Origin: Ziziphus jujuba
Taxonomy: Eukaryota > Streptophyta > Magnoliopsida > Rosales > Rhamnaceae
NCBI RefSeq assembly: GCF_031755915.1
Contig: NC_083382.1
Coordinates: forward strand, 8,370,001-8,434,000
DNA length: 64,000 nt
Direction: 5' to 3'
The notes beneath the pieces were generated by a model. It saw only the letters and a program-made list of their open reading frames with translations. It did no database searches and was not told the DNA's origin. The position numbers and the translations under genes were made by a program. Below, in pieces: positions 1-11,901 of the stretch; within the stretch, counting starts at the first letter, position 1; the number at the start of each line of letters is the position of its first letter.

Positions 1-1010
1 GTCCCCTAATGTGTGCTAAATGCAACAAAATGCAAAATATACATTCTTTAATGATCCAAAGGAGAAAAAAATCAAAAAAATTTTGAAAAAGTTCTAAAAT
101 TGCCAAAAAAAATTTATTACCGTATGGTCTTCGGTAATTACCGATGCAACCTATGGTAGTCAATTTGTCCTTGCTGGAAAAATTACCATAGGTTTCATCG
201 GTAATTACCGAAACCCCAGTGGTAATCACATTTTACCAATTTTTTGACGCCCACAAGTCCCCTAATGTGTGTTAAATGCAACAACATGCAAAATATACTT
301 TCTTCAATGATCCTAAAGAGAAAAAATCTCAAAAGTTCTGAAAAATATTTTAAATGGGCACAAAAATTTGATTACCATAGGGCCTTCGGTAATTACCGAT
401 AAAACCTACGATAATGAATTTGTAGTTGCCGGAAAAATTACCGTAGTTTCATCGGTAATTACTGAAACCCCTATGATTATAGCATTTTAACAATTTTTTG
501 GCCCCCACAAGTCCCCTAATGTGTGTTAAATGTAAAAACATGCAAAATATACTTTCTTCAATGATCCTAAGGAAAAAAAATCCCAAAAGTTCTGAAAAGT
601 TCTCAAATTGGCACAAAAATTTGATTACCTTAGGGTCTTCGGTAATTACCGATGGAACCTACGGTAATCAATTTGTCCTTTCTTGAAAAATTACCGTAGG
701 TTTCATCAATAATTACCGAAACCCCTATGGTTATCACATTTTATCAATTTTTTGGCCCCCACAAGTCCCCTAATGTGTGTTAAATGCAACAACATGCAAA
801 ATATACTTTCTTCAATGATCCTAAGGAGAAAAAACCCCAAAAGTTCGGAAAAAGTTTTGAAATTGGCAAAAAAAATTTATTACGTTGGGCTTTCAGTAAT
901 TACCGAAGTAACCTACGGTAATCAATTTGTCCTTGCTGAAAAAATTACCATAGATTTCATCGGTAATTACCGAAACCCCTGTGGTAAATTATGGTGATTT
1001 GCTTTGAAAA
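1..1010. repeat. Tandem satellite, four ~254-bp monomers
   Basis: The same monomer start (gtcccctaatgtgtg) recurs at 1, 257, 511 and 765, giving periods of 256, 254 and 254 bases; the window edge cuts the array on the left. Each monomer carries two copies or near-copies of the palindrome TCGGTAATTACCGA (for example near 131, 199, 387, 640 and 959). Between them lies an inverted repeat: the arm CGATGGAACCTACGGTAAT is mirrored about 20 bases later by ATTACCGTAGGTTTCATCG. Short open frames here (498-686, 752-997) only follow the repeat period and are not genes. Period and palindromes are read directly; the repeat family is unknown. Confidence 0.9.
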
Positions 1011-1718
1011 GATGGACAAATTGAAATTACCAACGGGGTATTGATAATTACCGACGAAAATTAGCGGTAATTTTTCTTGCAAGTAAATCGGGTTGCCGAT
1101 GGTTTTCATCAATAGTTACCGATTGTCCGTCAGTAATCAAATTTTCTCACTTTTTTCGATCGTTTTTCCAATAACACAATGGCCAAAAAAATATATAATG
1201 ATAACATACTCAGCAAATTTCATTTTAAGAGACAACACAATGGCCAAATCCATGGTGTAATTGTTTAAAATGGTATTATTCCTTAAACATGAAACTGCTT
1301 TGAGCTTTTTACATTGAAGTTATACTCACATTTCTGTCGATTCAAAATCAGATTAGCCAATATAAGATTACTGTCCAATCAAAGACAAAAAAGTAGAAGC
1401 AGTGCATCATAATGAAAGGCTAGTTTCGGTTTCAGATAAACTCTCAAAAGCATAGACTGCATCCGTCTATTTTTTCAAGTTAAAAATCATAAATGTAAAT
1501 GTAATTATGGCAAAAACTGATAAAATTGTAACTTTATAATACTATACCATGATGAATGTTGAATGTACATGAACAAGTGCTGTCAAAACTGATATACTAG
1601 CAAAGAGAAAATATTTAACCAAATAATACACAGACAATCATGTTTATCTAGCCAATGCATTGAAACTGCAAGTAAGATTTCAGTGTGTTCCAAGTATATA
1701 TCTTTCTATAATATCAAT
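1011..1718. other. Satellite edge and AT-rich intergenic DNA
   Basis: From 1011 to about 1150 the sequence still holds degenerate forms of the satellite palindrome (gataattaccgacg near 1029, caatagttaccgattg near 1105) but no longer keeps the 254-base period. From 1150 to 1718 I see AT-rich DNA with no supported gene. Confidence 0.5.
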
Positions 1719-2893
1719 TCAACTAAGTGAATTTGTTTTAGCTGCAAGATGAATGAGTGCTCGCTTAAGTGGTGCGAAGCTTCTTGTATATCTGCACAAA
1801 AGGACCGAGCTCGATCTCCCTATCAAGAAGCTGCTTGTGCAGATTTTCAGATTCCTCATCAATCTTGTTCATTGCATCTGCAAACAAACACCAGTAAAAT
1901 AAAGGTTAAAAGTAATTAAGATAAAGTAGCTTAGTATCAAATTTGGCTTCTCTACATTAATTCTTTTGTGTTTAAGCATAGCCACTAGGTACAATACAAC
2001 AGAATAAAACATGTGCTTGAGCACAAAGAAACTACACAATGTAGATTTCCAACTATAAATTATCATATTCTATACCTTGAAGCCTTTGGAGAAGGGAAGC
2101 AGGGGAACCGAACCTCAACATTTCTTCCTTTTGTCTCTCAAGCTCATGTAGCTTCTCCTATGTAGCAGCCAACTCTGTTGTTCTAATAATTCTGCACTGT
2201 GACCATACAAACAGGAGAAAATGTTTCACAATCAACACAATAAATTCGACACTACCTAAAGAAAGCAAGATAAATATTACTTGATTTCTGAGCTCCATAA
2301 TGCATGGTTCATTTTCCAAGTTCTCCCCTGTGAGTTTAAATAAATTCAGGATCTGTTTCTCCATGCATAATTCAATTGTGCTCGAACGATATATATATAA
2401 TTTAAAAAAAAAAAAGAACTAGCAGATTTCTCCATTGATAATCCAATTGTGCATGACTGATATAACAAAAACTAGTAGATAACAAGAAAAGAATAACTCG
2501 CTAGCTGCAGTGTTTCTTTGCGAATTCATCTCTAAGCTGATAATTGTCAAGTTGCAAAAAAATATCTAGGCAAAATAATCAGAACATAGACTCAAGTATC
2601 ACAATATCGAAACTACTATATATTGGGAAGGCATAAACCACCATGCTCATTAATAAACCATATAAATCAAGCACAAAAGTCATTGTATTAGCATAATACC
2701 CAATATTCACTAACAAGCATTTTAAAAAGGGGTTGATGCATGCACTTTATGCACTTAAGTACTACAGACAGATTCCTAAATAAGAGAAAAAGCTTATGTA
2801 TGTACATTATTTTGAATTTTAACTTGATCGAGCGAAAGTAAAAATTGATGGTATGCATCCTTGTCAAACAAAAGCTTCTTTAACTCGTCAACA
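1719..2893 (-). pseudogene. VPS37 (ESCRT-I subunit) pseudogene, introns retained
   Basis: VPS37 is an ESCRT-I subunit acting in endosomal sorting of ubiquitinated cargo. Five exon-like blocks of its Mod(r) domain can be read on the minus strand: 2806-2893 (DKDAYHQFLLSLDQVKIQ), 2498-2536 (LRDE, then frame-shifted KETLQLA), 2281-2327 (ENLENEPCIMELRNQ), 2076-2196 (CRIIRTTELAAT, then ASLLQRLQ) and 1719-1877 (KIDEESENLHKQLLDREIEL, then KLRTT and ALIHLAAK). Blocks are bounded by usable GT and AG sites, so this copy arose at DNA level and not by retroposition. Defects: an in-frame TAG in the 2076-2196 block where related proteins have Gln, a 1-base shift in the 39-base block, and a small deletion before RALIHLAAK that creates a stop. 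The N-terminal exon was not found. Identity rests on recognised family motifs. Confidence 0.8.
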
Positions 2894-3545
2894 CTAAAAA
2901 ATATCCAATCAAAAACAAGAGAATGATAAATATTTATCAATAATGTTTAACCCAACTGCAAAATAATATATCAAAATGAAACAAGAGAATGATAAATATC
3001 AATCAATAATGTGTACCCCAACTGCAAAATAACATATCAAAGCGTAAAACATTACAATAATCAAATGAAATATGAAGTTTATGACTTTTACAAAGATGAC
3101 TAATATTTTCGCAAATAGTAAAACAGATTATTTGTCAAGTAGGCTTTAGAAAAATAAAATTAAATGACATAACAAATGTATAAGTAGAAATTAGTTTTCT
3201 CTTCATAACAGAAAGAGAAGGAAATAAGCAAGTGGTGATGATACTATTAGAACAGTTTGATAGAATACATGCTTATCTAAAGATTAATTAACCTAGTTCC
3301 ATAAAGTCATATGAGTAATCAATATAAAATTTAGTCATGAGCATGAGGAACCTCACGTCTTATCCTTCAAAACAGCAATTACACCCACAAGCCGTACAAT
3401 AGATGGTTTGACTAACAAAAAAATTTATATTATCATAATTACCGAAAATTTGTATTATCATAAGTTCTACACAAAATGACCAATAACCCCATGTCCTTTC
3501 TACTCAAAATGACTAATAGAATATATTTGTATTGTACTCTACTTT
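2894..3545. other. Intergenic, no gene seen
   Basis: AT-rich DNA between the VPS37 and FRS relics. A short direct repeat (acaagagaatgataaatat, near 2918 and 2981) is the only structure noticed. The missing VPS37 N-terminal exon was looked for and not found. Confidence 0.4.
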
Positions 3546-3868
3546 CACTCTATTACCTTCAATGCCCATCAAAAAGACCTCAGATTTTCTTCTCGCAGAA
3601 GCAAGGCATATCATAATTATTCATTCCAACCCATATCCCAAGTGGCATATCAAATACAGTCAAGCAATGAGTTGTATCAAACACCACTGCATCACTAAAG
3701 ATCTTATATGACTTGACAGAAGATGCATATGACCAGACAATGTTCTATAGTTGGTTGTTTGAATCAAGTGTATACTCAAATTTGAAATTAGGGTATTTGT
3801 CCTTAGTATTTCTGCACATATACAAGTCTATGCTCTCATCTTCTGGGTCTAATTTCCTGAAAGACTGC
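3546..3868 (-). pseudogene. FAR1-related (FRS) gene fragment, MULE-transposase-like domain
   Basis: FAR1/FHY3 proteins are transcription factors domesticated from Mutator-like transposases. On the minus strand from 3868 the translation reads RKLDPEDESIDLYMC, then FKFEYTLDSNNQL, a stop, then VVFDTTHCLTVFDMPLGIWV and NNYDMPCF, the characteristic FRS transposase-domain block around the first catalytic-type Asp (VVFDTT). After a small deletion it continues in another frame as LLREENLRSF, stop, WALK. Stops and frame changes make it non-functional. Only about 100 residues of a protein usually longer than 600 are present, with no FAR1 zinc finger and no SWIM domain. It may be a captured or transposed fragment of a host FRS gene, or a relic of a MULE; I favour the host FRS gene because of the DPEDESIDL and DMPLGIW signatures. 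Confidence 0.7.
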
Positions 3869-4012
3869 AAAAATACCAAAAGTGCACAATACCAAAAGTG
3901 CTAATAATAAATCACAGTATTAAATAAAGTCGATGGCCTTTTTAGGAGTAGGATTCAAGTAGTTCCCTCCGCTTTCACAGTCCACCATGCAAAATATATA
4001 CAGAAATTTCAA

Positions 4013-4060
<48 letters not shown>

Positions 4061-5399
4061 CGGAAATTTTGTTTCCAAAGCAAATGCTAGCAGCACTAGT
4101 GGCTTTGTCAGTTCATTTTAGGATCTACCATTTTACAGTCTAATTAAATTAGAATATTTTAAATTTCATTTATTATAATTGAATGTGACTTTTTTTTTTA
4201 ATAGTTCAATCTAATTTTATCTAGTTCGGAAATCTAAATCGTTACGAAGGAATCACTTCCTTTCTATGGAAAATGCTTTTTCTAGATGTCACTAAATAAA
4301 CTTACTAATTAAAAGTATTTTTATTTTTATTTTTTGTTAAATATTATAGGAAATGCTTTTATCTGAAACATTCTTAGGCCATATTTGTGTATATGGTATA
4401 ATTATTCCTCGTGGAATAGGAAATAATTATTCCAAAAAATAAAATATAAAGAAAATGAAATGAATCATTAACCATTTTTGGTTGTTTGATTATGTTAATA
4501 AATTAAAATTAAGGATTAGCACAAAAAAGATAATTTAATTTTGAATATATATTTATATTAATGTTAATGTTCCACATATTTTATTTAAATCTTTTCATGT
4601 TTAATCAAATATATGATTTATTATTTTTAAATTTAATTTATATTATATAAATGTTATTATTTTTATGTTATTTTTAAAATATTTTTTATTTATATATTTT
4701 AAATAGATAATACATCAAATTTAAAAATCTTAAGAATTATCAATTTAATATTTACCATATTTATATTGCAAAAAAGTTTACTACATTTAAATCTAAGGAA
4801 TAACTATTTTTTTAAATTTTGATAAGGAATACATATTTTTTAAAAGGGAAAAATAGTTAATATCTAAAAACTACATATTCCTTCACATAGAAATTGACCA
4901 CATTTAAATTTATTTAATACAATTAAATAGTTATTCGGCTCCTTCTGCTATTCCTACCTATGAAACATGCCATTAGGATTTTAGGAATCACTCCCAAATA
5001 CACTGTTTCTTTAAAAGGTCCTAATTGAGGGCCGTCTAGGCTGCAAATTCAGGAACCATTTCGAGTTCAACATGTGAACAAACAGTACATCTTTATACTA
5101 ATTACAAATAAACATTTTTTGCCCCTTAAGGAAAACAAAAAAAAAAAAAAAAAAAAAAAACAAAACAAAACAAAAAACAAAAAAAAAATAAGAAAAGAAG
5201 AAGAAGGTGATATTTGCTATTTTTGTTGCATTCATCAATACAGGTAATTAAATTATTTAGGGATTTTGAAATTATTAAGGCTACGCATATTGGTTTTTTA
5301 TTTTTTATTTTATTTTATTGTTTACTTTAAATGTTAGCTAGATATCTATATATAAGCTACAAATTTAAAGGATTCCACACCCCCCCAAAAAAAAAAAGT
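3869..5399. other. AT-rich intergenic DNA with simple repeats
   Basis: No gene is visible. The stretch holds a TA microsatellite (about 4018-4055), an extremely AT-rich block (4370-4960) and an A-rich tract around 5135-5200. The edges of the AT-rich block (ggccatatttgtgtatatggtataattattcc, read in two parts near 4378, and attattcggctccttctgct near 4930) hint at a decayed MITE, but no matched terminal repeats were established. Confidence 0.4.
4018..4055. repeat. (TA)n microsatellite
   Basis: Uninterrupted TA dinucleotides over about 38 bases. Similar TA runs occur near 28133, 29851, 30296, 32118, 36567, 37627, 40203 and 42460, mostly in introns and spacers of the WAK region. Confidence 0.9.
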
Positions 5400-5648
5400 G
5401 ACCGAAAAAAGAAATACACCAAATCAAACACATCAGCCGTCGCAAGAGAGTCGCTTTACTCATTTAGCAAGGAAAGTTCTGAGATAGAGTGTAGGGAACT
5501 ATAATGATATGACCAATCGAGATAAAATTGAACAATTTCAGTCAGTCAGCCATTGAAAAGAGTGGATATAATGACTTCCTCTGCAAGTAGGAAACTTTGT
5601 CTTCATGAAGTTTTGTGGAACAAGCATGATTCACCAACTTTAAACTTG

Positions 5649-5681
<33 letters not shown>

Positions 5682-6669
5682 GTTATTATTGTTATTCTAC
5701 TATTGGATTGGGACCGGGTTTTTATCTTGGGTTTCTTATATAACAGTAATATAAAGTAATTTCCTAAAACTATTTGGTTTTGTAAATATGCTCATGGAAA
5801 AAAAAAGTAATATAATCTGATCAAATATTACAAAGGAAGCGCATGCTGAAAACAGAGTCATTGAAGGCAAAACCCTTTTGCAAGTTCTTTGAAATTCAAA
5901 TCCACCCGAATCTCTCTTCGTGTTGGCTGCATATTAATTTCAATAGTGTAAAAAAAAAAAAAAAATTTCACGCCTGTAGGACCATATATATACACGAATA
6001 ACAAATTTTATGATTTTATTTTGATCGAGTGAGGAAATAGTACTTTACTTCTTCTTCTTCTTCTTCTTCTTCTTTTTTTTTTTTTTTTTTTTTTTGTTTT
6101 GTGTTAATAGTCTAATTCATTTGTAATGTTAGAGATAATGAACAGTTGGTCCATGTCAGCATTCAGTTAAACTTCCTTTTTATCTTTTTTTTTTTTTTTT
6201 GGTTAATACTCTGATTCATTAGTAATGTTAGAGATTATGAAATGTTGGTCCATGTCAGCTAAAAACTTTTTATCTCTCAGATTCTCTATTTTGTAATCAA
6301 TGATTATTTCCTTTTCTTATAAAACCTAAGAGCTAAGCTTTTCTTTGATTTCAATTTATTCAAGAAAATAGATCAGTTGCCTTGTTGATGAATTGAATAG
6401 GGTTTTACATGTATCAAACAATCCAAATAAGAAGTCAACACAAATACAAATAAAAATGGGATATCAAGAATCGAACACAAAAGCTATAGGTGATAAGAAG
6501 CCGTCTAACAATATATATCAAATTTATTTTTGAATACCCTAATGATATATGCCTTGTGCTAGAAATAGATGGCAAACTCTAGTTTCCTTTTGTAACCTTG
6601 TACTAAAGCAACCATATGAAAAATGATACAAAGGAGAATGAAACGGAAATTTACCCAAATTTTGGGAAA
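5400..6669. repeat. Copy of the WAK downstream-flank repeat
   Basis: This spacer is related to the flanks at 33510-34180, 39745-40440 and 62670-63250. Shared landmarks are a block ending gtagggaactataatgatatgaccaatcg (5490-5520), aagtaggaaactttg (5585-5600) and gctgaaaacagagtc (5843-5858). It lies just downstream of a minus-strand WAK relic, as in the other units. It also carries a TTA microsatellite (about 5650-5690), a CTT tract (6049-6072) and long T runs at 6072-6095 and 6187-6200. No gene is supported inside; the open frame 5553-5759 is mostly microsatellite. Confidence 0.6.
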
Positions 6670-7830
6670 TGTTTTGCTTCTAATAATAGTTTTGTGGTAA
6701 TGCATCTATGGATGAATAAATACTATCATGTTGGGTTTGAATCAATCGATGTGGAAACATTAATCTGGGGCATTGTTATTTCAATCCTCACATATTTAAC
6801 TTTTGGTTCTTTATTCATTCGAACAAGTTTTGATTGATATTTTTCAATTGCCTCCAACTCTGTTCCATCTTCTTTCATTGTAGGTCCATACCTTCCGTTC
6901 AAATTCAAGAATCGTTTTGCAAGAAATTGACCATATTAAACAAACGGTTCTCGTCCATGCACATTATAACATAAGTTGTTAGACTTCTTCCCTCTTCTAA
7001 CCTCTTTAAACATATTGGTTCCTGTATGGTCAAGAGCTCAACAATGACCATACCAAAGCTATAAACGTCACTTTTCTCTGTAAATTGGCACCCTAGAAAT
7101 ACTCAGGGTCCAAGTAGCCAAATGTACCATGTAACCATTATAGTAACATGTGTTTGGTCAGATTGACTACCAACTCTGCTACTTTTGCTCTCAACTTCTC
7201 ATCTAAGAGTATGTTTGATGACTTAATATCTTGGTGGTAAATAGGAAAGGAAGCTGCAGAGTGTAAGTATGGCATATTAGCTCCTGTAACTTCTAGTGCA
7301 ATTCGTTAAGTGCATTAGCCATGTAAAAGAAATTCCTCATTTTGGTCATGTATATGCTCGGGAATGTGTACCATTGCGTATAAATAATCCTAGTAGTTTA
7401 ACCACATTCCTGTGTTAATTTGGGAAAGAATGATAACCTTATCAATGAATCCTGTGAGTTTCTCTTCATCAACTATTTTAAACTTCCTCACGATAACAAT
7501 TTTTCTATCTTCCAACATTTCTATGTAAACAGTGCCTTGGCCACCCCTGAACTAGAATTCTGTCTCCATTGAAATTGTCAGTAGATTTCCGTAATTCCTT
7601 TGAATTGAACATCTTGGTTTTAGTATCATATTGTATTTCCCTTAAAATATTGTACTTCCCCTAAAGATAATTGTTGTTGCAACTATAAATCACCATTTTG
7701 TTTGAAGAACTGTTTTCTACGTTTGCTTGCTTTTTTTTTTCCCTTATTTTTTTATGAATTTGTATAAAAGCCATGCGCCAATAAGTAGAATCAATGCTCC
7801 AAGACCACTATCAAAACCTATATAAAACTC
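6670..7830 (-). pseudogene. WAK-type receptor kinase pseudogene (kinase exon only)
   Basis: This is a degenerate last exon of a wall-associated kinase. C-terminal kinase sequence reads LAKRFLNLNGRYGPTMKED and ELEAIEKYQSK (6726-6908). Further upstream on the minus strand are [20 protein letters not shown] and [12 protein letters not shown] with stops and frame changes (7050-7240), then the N-lobe and the transmembrane or juxtamembrane region (7650-7830). The catalytic HRD is HQD and the DFG motif is deleted. No extracellular exons are found upstream before the copia relic begins. It closely resembles the kinase exons at 34.5-35.6 kb and 40.7-41.9 kb, so it is a further member of the same local family. 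Confidence 0.85.
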
Positions 7831-8279
7831 AAATATGTTAAAATCGTCTCTCCAGTTTTCTGTTTCAAAATAATTTATGGAAAAATATCATTAAAATTTA
7901 GAAAAGATGGCACTCAGCATATCCCTATGCAAACAATGGTGGAAATTGTATATAGACCTTGATAGAGAAATAAGAACTCAAGAGAAGAAAATTGTTCTCT
8001 TGAAAGGATACTCTTTGTTGTTTTCACTCTAATGTTGCTCAATATTTATTTCTCCACTTCATCGTTTCTTTATTTCATTTCTCTATATTACAAATGAAGA
8101 ACTTAGGATGCTTATATAGCCATCCACAATGCATTGCTAATAAATACATTCATCATGATAAGCATCGAATTAATGCAAGATCTAATCTTATCACCAAGTC
8201 CAAATCTTTATCTAAATCTTATTTATACAAATCTTATATCTCATTAATGCATGCTTATCAACCCAATAATTTATTCTGT
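7831..8279. other. Spacer, possible copia LTR remnant
   Basis: AT-rich DNA between the WAK relic and the copia coding relic. Because it lies immediately 3' of the copia RNase H end (minus strand), it is where the copia 3' LTR would be, but I could not delimit terminal repeats or find the partner LTR. Confidence 0.3.
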
Positions 8280-8423
8280 CTTAAAAGAATTATTCTCGCT
8301 TACCAATCCAACGCTTCCCGTTCAGATAGACTTTGTAGAACTCAAGATTCTCCTTCATCTTGATGAAACTTATAGATTTCAATGCCTTTGTAAAAATATC
8401 TGCAAGTTGATCTTGGGTCTTGC
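8280..8423 (-). pseudogene. Ty1/copia RNase H C-terminus (relic, part 3)
   Basis: The minus-strand translation contains KTQDQLADIFTKALKSISFI followed by KMKENLEF, the typical end of a copia polyprotein. It is the 3' end of the relic whose other parts are at 11403-11830 (RNase H) and 23646-24500 (RT). The three parts are collinear on the minus strand and separated only by the two gypsy insertions. Confidence 0.8.
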
Positions 8424-11397
8424 TGTCAGGACCCGTCCAGAATTCCTCCTCCGGAACCCTAGACAGCCCTGATCCCAGAGAAATACCACCGAACCTTCCA
8501 ACGGAAAATCCGGCAGCACCTCCCCTAAGGGATTTACTTACCACAAATTTACCTGCACTGAAAACACACTTCAAAAATATCCCCTTATTCCTCCTACAAA
8601 CTACAAATTGGTTCCACAAATTGCAGTACTTAAAAAAAATAAATACAGTAATCCAGTGCAAAATAAATACAACAAGAGTGAAAGAAATATTACAACTGCA
8701 ATAAAAGAATAACAGGGTACTGCCGAACTAAAACAGCGAGGAAGATCAAGTCCGCTCCGAGTGAACACCGACAACCTGGTACCTAGAGGAACGGAATTTA
8801 AGAGTGTGAGATGCTAATCATCTCAGTGAGCGACCCTACTACTATACCATATATTATCACAGTAATAAGTATAAATAATAATTATTTGGAAATAATATTT
8901 TCTCTCAAAACCCTTACAATTCTCTCAGTTGGAAAGGTTCCCCTTTTAAAACAATTTCACAAAACCCTTTATCCATATTCCCCGAAAACCAAGACATCAA
9001 TTAAATACCAGAAGCGGTAACAATTATATTTTTAATTCCAATTCAGTTTCCAAACATTTTATTTTTAAAACACAGTTCTGAAAATCATTTGATGCACCCA
9101 CTATATACCAGTGGCGCCAACAGTACCCAGCGTCCCAAGGTACCGCCAGACAGGAGGTTATAGAAAGAAACCGGCATACGGTCGCGTGGCGTCCCACTGC
9201 GCCGCTGCTAACCTGGTGTCCCGGCCAAAGGGGGGTGGCCGCCCTCTCCGATGGCATCCACAGGACACCCTCATAATATCAACCGCGCGCTACTCACACC
9301 CACCTGCGCGCTAATCACAACCGTGTGCACACTAACCATATCACATATACCATATCACATAATCAGAACACCAGTACGTGCACGGTGCATCTAAAAATCA
9401 TAAAATCCATAAATTTAAAACAACTTTCACATTTTTCATAAGCATAGCGGGCATAATCCATCCGCTTGAACCGGGAAATTCTCCACAATTTCCTTATAAT
9501 TAATACCATAAATCCCATGATTTTCAAATCCACCAACTCCCAAATCCATCAATTCAAGTATCCACATTTTTTCCAAGCATAAATAATTTCTCGAAATATC
9601 ATAATCAAATCCCATAATATTTTATGGGCATATTTCATAAAAATTGAAATCACCAACATAACCAAATATTTTCCTTGAAATATTTGAAAATCAAATCGTG
9701 CCCAATTTACCATTAAAACCACACCAATTTCAAAATCCTCAAAACCATAAAATAATTCCACACGGCATAAATTTGTAGAATTCGCATTTTCTTAAATCCA
9801 ATAAATTCATAAATAATTCTACAATAAATCCAATAAATATTTGGCACATAGAAATTAAATTCCAAATATTTAATTCACACATAATATATTCATCAATTAA
9901 ATTCCCCAAAATTAATTTGAAGGTGGGTCACTCACCTGGAGCACGCAATTAACCCATGATCCACTACGGGATCAATTCTACGACTCACCGGTGCTCCTAG
10001 AACAAAATTCACAGACAGTCAAATAAATTAATATTTTATTCGGGTAAATAATACCCGGTACCCGGGGGGTCAAAACACAAACGATAACTAAAATTTACGA
10101 ATCATATACCGAATTGAAGCTCGAGTGATGCTAATCACAGATCCGGTCTTAATTTCCGATGATCGTACCCGACGGGGTTTGAATTTCGTCGGGAAGCTTT
10201 TCGGGTTTCGGCTCCGCAATTCTCCCAAACCGTCGCGAATTGGTGGAAACGGAAGTCGGATTTGGGTTCAGGAGGTCGAACACTGCGGACTGGAGCTGGC
10301 TGGAATTTTCGGGGTACTCGCCGGAACAGTAATTTCCGGCAGGCCGCCACGTCACCGGCAATCGTCGCCGGAACAGTATTTTCCGACGGTGGCCGTTTGC
10401 TGTGAAATTTTGCAGATTTGTAGATCGTGAGGAGATCAATCCAACGGGACCGACGGTGAGCAAAACGGAGGTCGGACGGCGGAGAAATCACCGTTTGAAG
10501 ATTTTCGACCCCTCGCCGGAAAACGCTCCGATCCCGGCGTGTCGGTGGTCCGATGGCCGTGATTTTTGGTGGGTAGGCCGGACTTGAGGAGAGGATGATG
10601 GGTGTATGGCGCGTGTACTGTATATCGGCCGGAATAGTGCCGATTCGCGGTGGCCGGCGGTGGAGGGGAAAAATTGCCGCCAAACTTCAGACGTCCGATC
10701 CGGGCGCGTCCGGCGGCTGTTCGCCGTGAAATTTGGAGGTTTTGCCGGAAATGAGGTGGGCAATCTGGCTGGCCGGCGCGTGTACAGTAACTAGGCCGGA
10801 AAAACGTGAAAATGACCGGCGGCCGGCGGGTCCTCTCTCTCTCTTTCTCTCTCCTCTCTCTTTCTCTCTCTTCTCTCTCTTTCTCTCTCTTCCCCGAGAG
10901 TTTTTCAAAATTAAAACCCTGTGTGACACTGTTCATGCCACGTGGACCACTCAGAAGCTGACACGTGGCATTTCACTGTTCACGACCCAAAAACATTAAA
11001 ATAATACGGTATCCGGTAAACTTCAAACGTCCATAACTTTTTAACCACATGTCCGATTTAAGCGTGCCGCTAGTCTATGAACTCGTATCGACGAGTACTT
11101 TACAACCATACAAGAGTCAACTCACAATTACATCACAAGAAAAAGTCAACTCCCGGCACCTTTTAGACAGTTTACACTTCAACTTGTTTTGCCCATAACT
11201 TTCAAACCGTAGCTCCGTTTTCGACGTGCTACTAGTCTACGAACTCAGGGCGTCATGCACTTCGCCACGGTACCCTGGTCAACTCGAAATTCCCACCGAG
11301 TCAAAAAGTCAACTTTTGACCCCCTTCGGTCAACGGTCAACGGTCAACCTCGGTCAACGTGCACGGATTCCGGTGCGATTCGGGACGGGGTGTTACA
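8424..11397 (-). mobile_element. Solo LTR of a Ty3/gypsy family (copy B)
   Basis: On the plus strand it begins TGTCAGGACCCGTCC and ends GGGACGGGGTGTTACA, the same termini as both LTRs of the young element at 47869-57496; in element orientation it runs TGTAACACCCC to CCTGACA. It is 2974 bases long and flanked by a perfect 5-base target duplication CTTGC (8419-8423 and 11398-11402). No internal region is present, so it is a solo LTR left by LTR-LTR recombination. It is inserted in the RNase H region of a copia relic. The many open frames within (for example 10135-10936) are GC-rich LTR sequence and CT-rich tracts, not genes. Confidence 0.95.
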
Positions 11398-11402
11398 CTT
11401 GC

Positions 11403-11830
11403 AATGCTTGAAATTTATTTCTCCTTACTTGACAATATCTTGTATTAAGTGATATCGAATCCTAATATTTCTGCTTGTCCTATGGAAAACTGGATTTTTT
11501 GACAATGCAATTGCTGACTTTTTAGTCAGAAAATAACACAGTTCCTTCCTTATAGATGCTTGAGTTCATTCATTATCCACCTAAGCCATTGAGCTCGACA
11601 TCCAGCAATAGAGAATGATATGTAATATGCTTCATTTGAGAAGAGTACAACAACATATTGTTTTTTTGTTGCCCAAGAAGCAACATTCGAACCAAGGCTG
11701 AAAACATAACCTGCATAACTTTGACTTTCGTTCCAATCACACTCACTTTAACCAATGAAATTTGTTGATTTATTTTTCTTGTAATGAATTTCATAATCAG
11801 TTGTTCCCTTCACATAGTGCAAAACTCTCT
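11403..11830 (-). pseudogene. Ty1/copia RNase H (relic, part 2)
   Basis: Broken minus-strand frames match the copia RNase H block: WATKKQ-like and SS-EAEY-like signatures appear in altered form as LLLGQQKNNMLLYSSQMKHI and LLLDVELNGLGG (11573-11794). Frameshifts and stops are frequent. The block is continuous with 8280-8423 once the solo LTR and one copy of its target duplication are set aside. Confidence 0.65.
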
Positions 11831-11901
11831 TTCTAGCTTCCTAGTGACTTTTTTTCAGTGTTGACATAAACCTGCTTAAAAAATTAAAAGCAAATATAAG
11901 A

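Noticed and set aside
1..1010. CRISPR-like periodic repeats
   Set aside because: Units are 254 bases with no short repeat/unique spacer alternation, no cas genes, and the DNA is clearly of plant origin. It is a tandem satellite.
5553..5759. 68-residue open frame
   Set aside because: The centre is a run of Ile from a TTA/ATT microsatellite; no family or gene context.
10125..10999. Overlapping long open frames on both strands in GC-rich DNA (also 12436-13103, 18311-18802, 20693-21336, 46143-46783, 49610-50476, 56234-57100)
   Set aside because: They repeat in every LTR copy, lie on both strands at once, and consist of low-complexity GC or CT/GA-rich sequence. They are composition effects inside gypsy LTRs.
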